The notes beneath the pieces are model-generated. The model had not been told where the DNA came from. It made no database searches and worked only from the letters and a program-made list of their open reading frames with translations. The position numbers and the translations under genes are program-made. Positions 28,567-37,225 of a DNA stretch of 64,000 nucleotides are shown one piece after another (positions within the stretch are counted from its first letter, which is position 1; the number at the start of each line of letters is the position of its first letter). Source of the DNA: an uncultured Clostridium sp. (lineage in GTDB: Bacteria > Bacillota > Clostridia > Clostridiales > Clostridiaceae); assembly GCF_937920395.1 (NCBI RefSeq), contig NZ_CALEVF010000035.1, forward strand, positions 1 through 64,000, written 5' to 3'.

Positions 28567-29232
28567 CTAATCTATAATATGCATATTTAGTGGCATCATT
28601 AGATGCTTAACTAATATATTATATGCAATATCTCCGTCGCCTTGTTTAAGATAATGGAAAAATTGTTCATGCTCATCCAAAGTACTGTCAATACGACCAG
28701 TAAGAGAGAGAGCAGTTGATGTTGTTAATTGGATTAAATACATAAGCCTTTGAAATGTTTTACTAAATTCACTATTGTCTACATAATTAATTAATAAAAG
28801 ATGAAACTTGTGGTCATAATCCATAAAAGATTTATGAGAGTCATTAGAATCTTTTGTTTTTTTCATACGTTCTAATAACTTACTCAGGGCTTTTATTAAT
28901 TGCTGGCCTTTTTTACTTTCTATTTCACCTGCAATTACATGAGTACAAAATCCTTCTATTGCACATCTAATTTGAATTGATTCTAACATATCCTTTTCAT
29001 TGAGTTGTCTTATCATAAATCCCTTGCTTGGAATAATTGTAATATATCCATCTTGGCTAAGGCATTGAAGAGACTCTCTCATAGGAGTTCTTGAAATACC
29101 TAATTCTGCCGCTAGTTTTGTTTCCGAGTATAGGACATTAGTATTAAGTTTCTTTGTGAGAATTTGATCTTTCACATAGTTATAAGTCTGAGCTTGTAAT
29201 GAACTTTTTGTATCAATATTTAAATTAGCCAT
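28567..29232 (-). CDS. GntR-family transcriptional regulator (FCD/FadR subfamily)
   Basis: A 221-residue repressor-type protein on the minus strand. The winged helix occupies the first 75 residues (LAAELGISRTPMRESLQCLSQDGYITIIPSKGF is the recognition part), and the helical FCD ligand domain follows with the acidic and His metal ligands in DYDHKFHLLL and LDEHEQFFHYL. ATG 29232 is preferred over the GTG at 29241, because the AGGGGAG sequence lies 8 bases before the ATG. It is divergent from a catabolic unit whose promoter contains a perfect palindrome at 29309-29322, which it very likely binds. The ligand is probably a carboxylic acid of that pathway. Confidence 0.88.
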   Translation of the reverse strand: MANLNIDTKSSLQAQTYNYVKDQILTKKLNTNVLYSETKLAAELGISRTPMRESLQCLSQDGYITIIPSKGFMIRQLNEKDMLESIQIRCAIEGFCTHVIAGEIESKKGQQLIKALSKLLERMKKTKDSNDSHKSFMDYDHKFHLLLINYVDNSEFSKTFQRLMYLIQLTTSTALSLTGRIDSTLDEHEQFFHYLKQGDGDIAYNILVKHLMMPLNMHIID

Positions 29233-29294
29233 AGTCTGCACTCCCCTATGTTACTATCATATACTAAAAAATATTTAAGGTCAATAAAAAACGC

Positions 29295-29323
29295 TTGACA
29301 GTGTACAGGTATACCGGTATACT
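29295..29323 (+). promoter_or_regulatory. Strong promoter with embedded GntR-type operator
   Basis: TTGACA (29295-29300), a 17-base spacer and TATACT (29318-29323) form a near-consensus sigma-A promoter. The perfect palindrome GTATACCGGTATAC (29309-29322) fills the spacer and most of the -10, so a bound repressor would exclude RNA polymerase. It drives the plus-strand catabolic genes. Confidence 0.85.
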
Positions 29324-29375
29324 GGAAATAAGAAAATAAATAGTATTAAAAATTAAATTTTAAGGAGGAAATATT

Positions 29376-30062
29376 ATGAACTCATATAAAATGGGAGACT
29401 TAAAAGTAATCGATTTAACAAAGGTGTTAGATCCTAAAACAGAAAGTAGAAGATGTGGACTTACTAGATTTAACACAGGTGGACCAATCCCAGATTTTCA
29501 TACAATTATGGATTTAACTAGTCATTTAGGAACTCATGTCGAGTGCCCATATCATCACAATGATAATTGGTCAGATGTAGAGTCACTTCCAATTACTACA
29601 TTTATGGGAAGAGCGATTTACGTTAACATCACACATATGAAACCTAATGAAAAAATTAAAAGCATTGATTTAGAAAAGGCTTGCGGTGATAGAATTAAAA
29701 AAGGCGATATAGTAATCTTAGATTCACCTATGAAACTTGCTCCATTTACACCAGCATCAAATACAGAAGATGACAAAAGACTATTTATTTGCCGCGAGAC
29801 TGCTCAGTGGTTGAAAGAAAAAGGAGTAAAATGTGTTGGTTTTGGCGACGGTGTATCAATTGAAAGCAATAATGAAGATGTAAAAGCTTTTCATGATGTA
29901 TTGATGGAAGTAAATGTTGTATTTTTAGAAGTGTTAAAGAATCTGGAAGAATTATCTGTAGATACATTCTTTATGTCATATTCTCCACTACCGATTATTG
30001 GTTTGGATTCATGTCCAATTCGTGCATATGCAATTGAAGGGTTAATAGAATTTTCTAAATAA
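29376..30062 (+). CDS. Cyclase-family hydrolase (kynurenine formamidase-like)
   Basis: A 228-residue enzyme of the PF04199 cyclase fold. The metal-binding signature HxGTHxDxPxH appears as HLGTHVECPYHH (residues 48-59), with Glu in place of the usual Asp. Further family elements are KGDIVILDSP and FGDGVSIESNNEDVKAFHDVLM. Members hydrolyse amides, lactones or cyclic imides, including N-formylkynurenine. Kynurenine is unlikely here given the neighbours (a ketopantoate-reductase-like enzyme, YhcH and a sugar-acid-type permease); a sugar lactone or cyclic amide is a more probable substrate. It is the first gene after the GntR-controlled promoter, with AAGGAGG before ATG 29376. Confidence 0.78.
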   Translation: MNSYKMGDLKVIDLTKVLDPKTESRRCGLTRFNTGGPIPDFHTIMDLTSHLGTHVECPYHHNDNWSDVESLPITTFMGRAIYVNITHMKPNEKIKSIDLEKACGDRIKKGDIVILDSPMKLAPFTPASNTEDDKRLFICRETAQWLKEKGVKCVGFGDGVSIESNNEDVKAFHDVLMEVNVVFLEVLKNLEELSVDTFFMSYSPLPIIGLDSCPIRAYAIEGLIEFSK

Positions 30063-30103
30063 GATAGTGTTAACACTATCCTAAATAAAGAGAGGGTGCA
30101 AAT

Positions 30104-31018
30104 ATGAAAATAGCGATAATCGGTGCAGGGGCTATGGGGTCAATCTATGGTGGTTATTTATCAAAACATAATGAAGTTTATTTGGTAGATAATAATCAAG
30201 AGCTTGTAGATACAATAAATAAAGACGGATTAAAACTTGAGGAAAATGGCTCAGATGTATTATATAGGCCAAAAGCAGTTAAATCAACTGACGGAATTGG
30301 AAAAGTGGATTTAATTATTTTATTTGTTAAATCCTTATATTCAAGGGTAGCACTACAAGAAAATAAAGGAATAATTGATAGTAACACTTATGTTATGACA
30401 CTTCAAAATGGAGCAGGTCATGAGGATATTTTATCAGAAGTAGTACCAATTGAACGTATTATTATTGGTACAACAGAGGATAATGGAGCAATTATTAAAC
30501 TAGGACATGTTAGACATGGTGGAACTGGAAGAACGAATATAGGTATGCTTGCTGATGACAAAAATGACATGCTTAATGCATTAAAAAAATGTTTTGACGA
30601 ATGTGGGTTTGAAACAATAGTTCAGGGCAATATTCAAAAATTAATATGGGATAAGTTATTCACCAATGTATCACTTAGTGCAGTTACGGGTGTATTGCAA
30701 GTTAAGATGGGATTTATTGCTGCAAATAAAAGTGCATGGAATTTGACAAAGCAATTAGTAAAAGAAGCAATTGTAGTATCGAAGGCAATGGGACTTGTAT
30801 TTGATGAAAAAACAGTGCTAGCAAAGGTTAAGAAAGCATCAGAGGATTCTCCTAATGGATGTACGTCTATTTATACAGACTTAAATAATGGACGACTAAC
30901 GGAGGTAGATACAATAAGTGGCTCAGTGGTTTCTGCTGCTAAAAAGTATGGAGTAGAGGTTCCATCTCATGTGTTTATAGTGAATATGGTTCACGCTATG
31001 GAGCAACGAAACAACTAA
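30104..31018 (+). CDS. Ketopantoate reductase-family dehydrogenase (ApbA/PanE)
   Basis: A 304-residue NADP-dependent oxidoreductase. The Rossmann motif IIGAGAMGSIYGGYL lies at residues 4-18, the Lys of the substrate site in the LFVKSL segment, and the C-terminal helical domain contains QKLIWDKLFTNVSLSAVTGVL and the SS-type end SPNGCTSIYTDLNNGRLTEVD. Classic PanE makes pantoate, but the catabolic context and FCD-type regulator suggest reduction of another 2-oxoacid or oxidation of a 2-hydroxyacid from the imported substrate. The start is ATG 30104 after AGAGAGGG, 41 bases after the cyclase gene, in the same direction. Confidence 0.82.
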   Translation: MKIAIIGAGAMGSIYGGYLSKHNEVYLVDNNQELVDTINKDGLKLEENGSDVLYRPKAVKSTDGIGKVDLIILFVKSLYSRVALQENKGIIDSNTYVMTLQNGAGHEDILSEVVPIERIIIGTTEDNGAIIKLGHVRHGGTGRTNIGMLADDKNDMLNALKKCFDECGFETIVQGNIQKLIWDKLFTNVSLSAVTGVLQVKMGFIAANKSAWNLTKQLVKEAIVVSKAMGLVFDEKTVLAKVKKASEDSPNGCTSIYTDLNNGRLTEVDTISGSVVSAAKKYGVEVPSHVFIVNMVHAMEQRNN

Positions 31019-31067
31019 AAAATTATGTAATTAATATTTAAACAATTAAAAAAATGGGAGGTTTAAT

Positions 31068-31532
31068 ATGATATTTTCATCTATTTATTCAAAGGATGAT
31101 GTTACGAAGTATCCAGTAGCTATTCAAACGGCTATTAAATATCTAAAAGAAAACGATTTTACGACTATGGAAGTAGGAGCTTATGATATTCAGGGAAAGG
31201 ATATTTACGCACAGGTATTTGATGTACAGACAGAACCAATTGAAAAGAAAAGACCAGAGGTGCATGAAAAGTATATAGATGTTCAGTTCATTGCTTCTGG
31301 AAAAGAAAGATTGGGATTTACTCCTGATATGGGTAAATATGAAGTTGATGAGAGAATAGACAATAGAGATTTAATATTTTATAAGGAAGTTGAAAATGAA
31401 GGATTTATAGAAGCTACGCCAGGATGTTATTGCATTTTCTTTCCTAGCGATGTGCATAGACCAGGAGTAATGTTAGAAAAATCTATGATTGTGAGAAAAG
31501 TTGTTGTAAAGGTAAAAGTAGTATTGATATAG
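31068..31532 (+). CDS. YhcH/YjgK/YiaL family protein
   Basis: A 154-residue protein of the DUF386 cupin-like family. Characteristic segments are EVGAYDIQGKDIYAQVFDVQT, RPEVHEKYIDVQFIASG with the metal His, and CYCIFFPSDVHRPGVM with a second His. Family members are found in sialic acid, gulonate and beta-galactoside operons (NanQ, YiaL, EbgC) and are thought to act as sugar anomerases or isomerases. Its presence is the best hint that this unit handles a sugar or sugar acid. The start is ATG 31068 with GGGAGG upstream; the gene follows the dehydrogenase by 49 bases. Confidence 0.85.
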   Translation: MIFSSIYSKDDVTKYPVAIQTAIKYLKENDFTTMEVGAYDIQGKDIYAQVFDVQTEPIEKKRPEVHEKYIDVQFIASGKERLGFTPDMGKYEVDERIDNRDLIFYKEVENEGFIEATPGCYCIFFPSDVHRPGVMLEKSMIVRKVVVKVKVVLI

Positions 31533-31655
31533 TAAAAAGATATATTATTTTATTGATTTATGTAAAATGAAATCGGTTTAATAATCAAACCTACAAATTT
31601 AATCATACTTTTTACAGGGGATACTTTTATTTATTAAAAAAAAGGGGATGTAGAT

Positions 31656-32972
31656 ATGAGTCAAAATACAAAAACACTTTCAAATATTCCATGCCAGCGT
31701 TGGTTTCGTATTATTCCACCAATCATTATTGTTTATATTGTAGGTTTTATGGATCGTACTAATATAAGTTTTGCGATAGCAGGAGGAATGAGCAAAGAGC
31801 TTGGAATGACTGCAAGTATATCAGGACTTGCTGCAGGTATATTTTTTATAGGATTTCTTTTTCTTCAAGTTCCAGGAGGATTACTTGCAGAACGTAAGAG
31901 TGGTAGGAAACTTATAACTTATGTAGTTATAGTATGGGGTATTATAGCCACGCTTGGTGGGTTTGTTCATAATGTAAATCAATTACTTATAATACGTTTT
32001 TTATTAGGAGTTTCAGAAGGCTGTGTTTTACCATGTTTGCTTACAATGCTAAGTCATTGGTTTCCTAATGAGGAAATTGGAAGGGCAAATGCTCTTTGTA
32101 TAATGAATGTACCAATAGCATCTATTATAACAGGACCACTTTCTGGATTTATTTTAGCTAGCTATAGTTGGAGATATGTTTTTATAATAGAAGGAATATT
32201 ATCCTTATCGGTATTGTTTGTATGGCTTCCAATGATAAGTGATAGACCAGATGATGCTAAATGGATTTCAAAAGAAGAAAAAGATTATATAAATCACAAA
32301 ATGCTAGAACAACAAGAAAGTGTAAAAGGAAAAATATCAGAAAAAGTCGGGTTTAAAGATGTATTCCAAAGCAAAAATATGTGGAAGCTTGTACTATTAA
32401 ATCTATTTTATCAAACTGGAATATATGGATTTTCATTATGGTTGCCTACAACTCTTAAAAATCTAACTAATTCAGGAATGGCTATGGTTGGTATTTTATC
32501 TATATTTCCATATATAGGAACTATAATCGGATTGTATGTATTTGCTAATCTCTCAGATAAAAGTAAAAATAGAAAAAAATATATAATTATACCTATATTA
32601 AGTTTTGCTTTATGTTTATATTTATCTGTTCTATTTAAACAACATATGTGGGTTTCGTTTGCATTTTTGGTTGGTTGTGGAGTGTTTCTACAGGCAGCAG
32701 CAGGAGTGTTCTGGACAATACCACCAACTTTATTTAGTGGTGATATGGCAGCGGCTTCTCGTGGTATTATAAATGCTTTAGGGAATTTAGGTGGTTTTTT
32801 AGGACCATATATAGTAGGTTGGTTTATTCAAAAATACAACTATGATTTTGCAATATACTTTCTAGTATGTTCATTAATAACAGCGGCTTTAATTACTTTA
32901 ACTTTACCTAAAAATTTATGTGGAACTACTAAAATAAACAATCAAGAATCAGTTGCAAATGCAAAAGTTTAA
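31656..32972 (+). CDS. MFS permease, anion:cation symporter (ACS) family
   Basis: A 438-residue twelve-helix transporter. The N-terminus WFRIIPPIIIVYIVGFMDRTNISFAIAGGM is typical of the ACS group (ExuT, GudP, GarP, phthalate permeases), which take up hexuronates, aldarates and other organic anions with protons. The motif after helix two reads GGLLAERKSGRK, and helix four has FLLGVSEGCVLPCLLTMLSHW. A loop of about 60 hydrophilic residues separates the two halves (near 200-240). The start is ATG 31656 after AAAAAGGGG. It is the last gene of the GntR-controlled unit and would import its substrate. Confidence 0.87.
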   Translation: MSQNTKTLSNIPCQRWFRIIPPIIIVYIVGFMDRTNISFAIAGGMSKELGMTASISGLAAGIFFIGFLFLQVPGGLLAERKSGRKLITYVVIVWGIIATLGGFVHNVNQLLIIRFLLGVSEGCVLPCLLTMLSHWFPNEEIGRANALCIMNVPIASIITGPLSGFILASYSWRYVFIIEGILSLSVLFVWLPMISDRPDDAKWISKEEKDYINHKMLEQQESVKGKISEKVGFKDVFQSKNMWKLVLLNLFYQTGIYGFSLWLPTTLKNLTNSGMAMVGILSIFPYIGTIIGLYVFANLSDKSKNRKKYIIIPILSFALCLYLSVLFKQHMWVSFAFLVGCGVFLQAAAGVFWTIPPTLFSGDMAAASRGIINALGNLGGFLGPYIVGWFIQKYNYDFAIYFLVCSLITAALITLTLPKNLCGTTKINNQESVANAKV

Positions 32973-33046
32973 TAAATGCTTAAATGTAAAAGTCAATGGA
33001 ATTAACATGTTCTAAAAAAGATATAAAAATAATCACAATAAAATAA

Positions 33047-33081
33047 AAGGGATTCCCAAATTATAATGGGAATCCCTTAAA
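33047..33081 (+). terminator. Bidirectional terminator after MFS permease gene
   Basis: Perfect 12-bp inverted repeat AAGGGATTCCCA / TGGGAATCCCTT with an 8-base loop, lying between convergent genes. Confidence 0.85.
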
Positions 33082-33092
33082 ACATATCTAGA

Positions 33093-33881
33093 TTAAATTA
33101 TATTTTTTCTTTCTTTTGCAACATATAATAGGCATATGAAAATAATAACTAATGAAATGATTAGTGTAGTGATAATTCCATAATATTGACCTGCAAAACC
33201 ACTTGAGGAAACATGTTTGATGAGTATACCTAAATAAGCCCAAAATATAACTATACCATACGGAATATCCTTATTTTTTAATGTTGTAGCCATGCCAATA
33301 ATAAGACCAACTAATAGAATAACTATTGTTAAGATCTGCTCAGATAAGCCCCCAGGGTTCCACCCTAAACTAACAAGTAGTGCGGCTACATTAGCTATCG
33401 TTGCTACAGTAATCCAACCGAAATAAACGCTAAAAGGAAGTTTTACAATTAATTTTTCCTTTGAAGTTAATTCTATGGAATTTAGTTTGCCATTGATTTT
33501 AATTAAGCAAACAAGTAGTATTATCATTAAAATCATGGAAAGTGGAATAATTTTATACTGCCAGCTAAATATCCATGCAGTATTTGTTAGTGAAGATATA
33601 ATAAAATAGCCGCCAATAAGCTTAACAATATCTTTAGTATTAGTTCCTTTAAAAAGCCCCAGTTGATAAACTACGAATCCAGCAAGTAACAAGTATATTA
33701 TTCCCCATATTACAAATGTAACGCCAGCAGGTGCAAATAGATTAGGATATGAATCAGAAACTCCACCAGTTGTTATACCGTTAATTGGTAAAATATTTGC
33801 TAATGCATTAACAGTAACCATGAGAATAAAACTAAGCACAGTAAAAGTTTTTAGGACTTTTATTCCTCTTTCTTGTGACAT
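33093..33881 (-). CDS. TspO/MBR-related membrane protein
   Basis: A 262-residue minus-strand membrane protein with about seven to eight helices. The segment LFAPAGVTFVIWGIIYLLL is the typical first half of TspO-type proteins (PAGxxFxxWxxIY), and NTAWIFSWQ and WITVATIANVAALLVSLGW carry the conserved Trp and Asn residues. Bacterial TspO proteins bind porphyrins or other ligands; this longer clostridial form is normally annotated as a tryptophan-rich sensory protein. ATG 33881 follows AGAAGGGTGA. It stands alone between a terminator and a divergent hydrolase gene. Confidence 0.72.
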   Translation of the reverse strand: MSQERGIKVLKTFTVLSFILMVTVNALANILPINGITTGGVSDSYPNLFAPAGVTFVIWGIIYLLLAGFVVYQLGLFKGTNTKDIVKLIGGYFIISSLTNTAWIFSWQYKIIPLSMILMIILLVCLIKINGKLNSIELTSKEKLIVKLPFSVYFGWITVATIANVAALLVSLGWNPGGLSEQILTIVILLVGLIIGMATTLKNKDIPYGIVIFWAYLGILIKHVSSSGFAGQYYGIITTLIISLVIIFICLLYVAKERKNII

Positions 33882-34117
33882 TATTCAATCACCCTTCTTT
33901 TTTATATTATTATTTAAGATTCTATTCATTATATAAAGTATTCAACCAAAGAGAATTATATATTCAAAAGGAGAAATTATTTTTAATAATTGCTTGATTT
34001 ACTGATCAAAATATAGGATGATATATAAGATTATAGAATTACGGTTACATAACTTGAAGTAGTGAATACTATGGAAAAGATAGATATAAATAATAGTACA
34101 TCGAGGGGTGATATAAG

Positions 34118-34858
34118 TTGAAATTGTTTATTGAAAAAAAGTGGAAATATTTTTTATTACTTATTCCCATAATAATTATAATAGTAATTGTAGCATATAC
34201 AAATGATTATTATAGAGCTATGCCGGAAGCCCAAATTATGCTGCACTCAAATGATAAGGTTGAATATAAAGGTTCGCCTTGGATTGAATATACCGCTAAA
34301 AACAAAATAATTACGAAAGGTCTAATTATTTATCCGGGTGGGAAGGTTGCACCTCAGGCTTATGCACCTTTAGCTGTAAAATTAGCGGAGTCTGGGTTTA
34401 AAGTTGTAATTGTACCAATGCCATTGAAGCTTGCTGTACTTTCTCCTAATAAGGCTGAAAAGGTAATAGAAAAATATCCACAAATTAAGCAGTGGTATAT
34501 TGCTGGTCATTCACTTGGTGGGGTTATGGCTGCACAATTTGCATACAAAAACCAAGACCAAATTAATGGCTTAATACTTTTAGCATCATATCCACAGAAA
34601 AGTAGCAATCTGTCATCAAGTGATATAAAAGTTTTGTCAATGTATGGGACTAAAGATGGATTTGTTGGAAAGCATAAGATTGATGATTCTAAAAAACTAT
34701 TGCCTAAAAGTACAAAATGGATTGCTATTAAGGGAGGTAATCATTCACAGAATGGTTGGTATGGATTCCAAAAGGGTGACAACACAGCTACAATAACAAG
34801 AGACGAGCAGCAAAATATTATAGCTAAATTTATAGTTGAATTTATAAGTGAAAATTAG
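34118..34858 (+). CDS. Membrane-anchored alpha/beta hydrolase
   Basis: A 246-residue protein with a basic N-terminus and a single helix at about residues 11-29 (YFLLLIPIIIIIVIVAY), placing the hydrolase domain outside the membrane. The nucleophile elbow GHSLGG (near 129-134), an oxyanion region in IIYPGGKVAPQAYAPLA, an Asp in YGTKDGFVG and a final His in KGGNHSQNGWYG form the catalytic set. The fold resembles dienelactone hydrolase-type enzymes of Firmicutes. The start is TTG 34118 with GAGGGGTGA upstream. The substrate is unknown. An MFS gene follows after 67 bases, with no terminator between. Confidence 0.82.
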   Translation: MKLFIEKKWKYFLLLIPIIIIIVIVAYTNDYYRAMPEAQIMLHSNDKVEYKGSPWIEYTAKNKIITKGLIIYPGGKVAPQAYAPLAVKLAESGFKVVIVPMPLKLAVLSPNKAEKVIEKYPQIKQWYIAGHSLGGVMAAQFAYKNQDQINGLILLASYPQKSSNLSSSDIKVLSMYGTKDGFVGKHKIDDSKKLLPKSTKWIAIKGGNHSQNGWYGFQKGDNTATITRDEQQNIIAKFIVEFISEN

Positions 34859-34925
34859 GGAGTGAATAACAAACATATTAGAATGTTAGTTATTAATAAT
34901 AAAGTTAAAGGATGGAGTAAAATTC

Positions 34926-36155
34926 ATGAAAAATAAAAAATTTTCTATAGGGACGATATTTTTTACTGTATTTTTAGATCTATTGGGATTAGGTATTATA
35001 ATTCCAATATTACCTGCACTTCTACTTGATCCAATACATGGTATATTAAAAATGACATATTCTTTCTCAACTAGAACTTTATTGTACGGTTTTCTGATAG
35101 CCGCTTATCCATTAGCGCAGTTCTTTGGTGCACCAATTTTGGGTTCTCTTGCTGATCAAAAGGGTAGAAAAAAATTGTTACTGTTATCTTTAGTTGGTAC
35201 AGTTGGTGGTTATGCAATTTTTATAATAGGCATACTCACGTCTAATCTTTATCTTTTATTCTTAGGAAGAATTGTTGACGGATTTACAGGAGGAAATATA
35301 TCTATAGCTCAGTCCGCAATTGCTGATGTAAGCACACCAGAAACAAAATCTAGAAACTTTGGTTTAATTGGAATGGCTTTTGGGTTAGGTTTTATTATAG
35401 GACCATATATTGGTGGGAAGCTTTCTGATTCATTAATAGTTAGCTGGTTCACTTATGCAACACCGTTTTATCTTACAATACTACTCGCAATTATTAATGT
35501 GGTTTTAGTAGCTTTGAATTTTCCTGAAACATTAGTAATTAAAAGAGCAGTTAAAGTTAATCTATTTACAGGCTTCACAAATATTAAAAAAGCTTTTACT
35601 TTTAAAGATTTAAGAGTAATGTTTTTAGTGGTATTTTTGTTAACAGTAGGATTTAATTTTTTCACACAGTTTTTCCAAGTATTTTTGTATGGAAAGTTTA
35701 AATTTACTCAATCTCAAGTTGGCGATTTTTTTGCTTATATGGGTATTTGGATAGCTATTGCACAAGGGGCGGTTTTAAGACCACTTTCAAAAAAATTTAA
35801 GCCAGCTAAAATACTTAGCTACTCAATAATTTTATTAGCAATAAGTTTTCCGTTTTTATTAATACCTCATCAAAGGGTATGGCTATATTTAATAGTTCCA
35901 TTTATAGCAATATTTCAAGGGCTTAACCAACCTAATGGAACAGCTATTATTTCTAATTTGGTAGATAGCACAAAACAAGGTGAAATTCTTGGAATTAATC
36001 AATCTATCTCATCATTAGCACAAGCTTTGCCACCTATTATTGCGGGTTTTGTAACAGCAGTAAGTATTAATCTTCCAACTTGGTTTGCTGCAGGATCTAC
36101 ATTACTTGCTTGGATAATATTTAAATGCTTCTTCAAGGGAGAAAAAAATGTCTGA
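34926..36155 (+). CDS. MFS efflux transporter (TetA/MdtG-like)
   Basis: A 409-residue twelve-helix transporter. The drug:H+ antiporter signature after helix two is GSLADQKGRKKLLLLSL, and helix four and five carry GRIVDGFTGGNISIAQSAIAD and FGLIGMAFGLGFIIGPYIGG, as in TetA-type exporters. The C-terminal half is regular (GLNQPNGTAIISNLVD). It is likely to expel a drug or metabolite. The start is ATG 34926 after AAAGGATGGAG. The two-gene ABC exporter after it begins 148 bases downstream. Confidence 0.87.
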   Translation: MKNKKFSIGTIFFTVFLDLLGLGIIIPILPALLLDPIHGILKMTYSFSTRTLLYGFLIAAYPLAQFFGAPILGSLADQKGRKKLLLLSLVGTVGGYAIFIIGILTSNLYLLFLGRIVDGFTGGNISIAQSAIADVSTPETKSRNFGLIGMAFGLGFIIGPYIGGKLSDSLIVSWFTYATPFYLTILLAIINVVLVALNFPETLVIKRAVKVNLFTGFTNIKKAFTFKDLRVMFLVVFLLTVGFNFFTQFFQVFLYGKFKFTQSQVGDFFAYMGIWIAIAQGAVLRPLSKKFKPAKILSYSIILLAISFPFLLIPHQRVWLYLIVPFIAIFQGLNQPNGTAIISNLVDSTKQGEILGINQSISSLAQALPPIIAGFVTAVSINLPTWFAAGSTLLAWIIFKCFFKGEKNV

Positions 36156-36303
36156 GTATATTATTACAATAATAGTTGGCATATGGAATACTTTATATAA
36201 ATAAGTTGTGTTTAGGCAAATTATCGGTATAATTTTATACAAGGAAGATAATTATGAGAATGTGGCAGTAAAAATCTAGAAAACAGTAGATAGGGGTGAT
36301 ACC

Positions 36304-37218
36304 ATGAAAAACATAATAGAAGTTAAGAATTTTGTAAAGAAGTATGATAAATTTACAGCAGTAGATAATGTGACCTTTGAGGTAGAAGAAGGAAGCATAT
36401 TTGCATTTTTAGGACCAAATGGAGCAGGTAAAAGTACAACCATCAACACACTTTGTACCATATTCGATAAGACATCAGGAACCCTTACTATTGACGGAAA
36501 AGATGTATCACATGAAAAGGATGCAGTTAGAGGTGTGATCGGTGTTGTTTTTCAGGAATCGACATTGGATAATAAAATGACAGTTCTTGAGAATTTAATT
36601 ATGCATTGTCATTTTTATGCTATTCCCAAAAGTGAAGTAGATGAGCGTATCCAATTTGTTTTAAAGTTAGTGGATTTATTGGATTGGAAAAAAGCAATGG
36701 TAAGTAGTCTGTCTGGAGGTATGAAAAGGCGCGTGGAAATAGCGAGATCATTACTGCACTACCCTAAAGTACTATTCTTAGATGAACCAACTACAGGGCT
36801 TGATCCTCAAACAAGAGCTCACATGTGGGAATATATTGTAAAACTTCAAAAGGAAAAAAATATTACCATCTTTTTAACAACGCATTACATGGAGGAAGCC
36901 GAAATCTGTAGTAAAGTCGCAATTATGGATGGAGGAAAAATCGTTGCAATGGACACACCATATCGTCTGAAACAACAATATACAAAAGATATGGCAAACA
37001 TTTCAACTAAAGATGAGCAAGGGTTAGAGGAATTACTAGACAAGGAAGGGTTTAAATACATGAAAAAAACCAATTATTATTCAATTGAGGTTGATAGTAT
37101 ACCAAACCTATTGGATATATTAAGTCAGCAGAAAGAGCAAATAACAGATTTGGAAGTTAAAAAAGGTACATTGAATGATGTATTCTTAGAAATTACTGGA
37201 AAAGATATAAGAAAGTGA
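36304..37218 (+). CDS. ABC exporter ATP-binding protein (DrrA-like)
   Basis: A 304-residue ABC ATPase: Walker A GPNGAGKST (residues 39-47), Q-loop VFQESTLDNKMTVLEN, signature LSGGMKRRVEIARSLL near 137-152, Walker B VLFLDEPTTGLDPQ near 158-171 and switch His in TTHYMEEAE. A 75-residue C-terminal extension matches the daunorubicin-resistance DrrA group. The start is ATG 36304 with GGGGTGA upstream. The permease gene begins 7 bases after the stop, so the two form an exporter for a drug or lipid-like compound. Confidence 0.9.
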   Translation: MKNIIEVKNFVKKYDKFTAVDNVTFEVEEGSIFAFLGPNGAGKSTTINTLCTIFDKTSGTLTIDGKDVSHEKDAVRGVIGVVFQESTLDNKMTVLENLIMHCHFYAIPKSEVDERIQFVLKLVDLLDWKKAMVSSLSGGMKRRVEIARSLLHYPKVLFLDEPTTGLDPQTRAHMWEYIVKLQKEKNITIFLTTHYMEEAEICSKVAIMDGGKIVAMDTPYRLKQQYTKDMANISTKDEQGLEELLDKEGFKYMKKTNYYSIEVDSIPNLLDILSQQKEQITDLEVKKGTLNDVFLEITGKDIRK

Positions 37219-37225
37219 GGAATTT

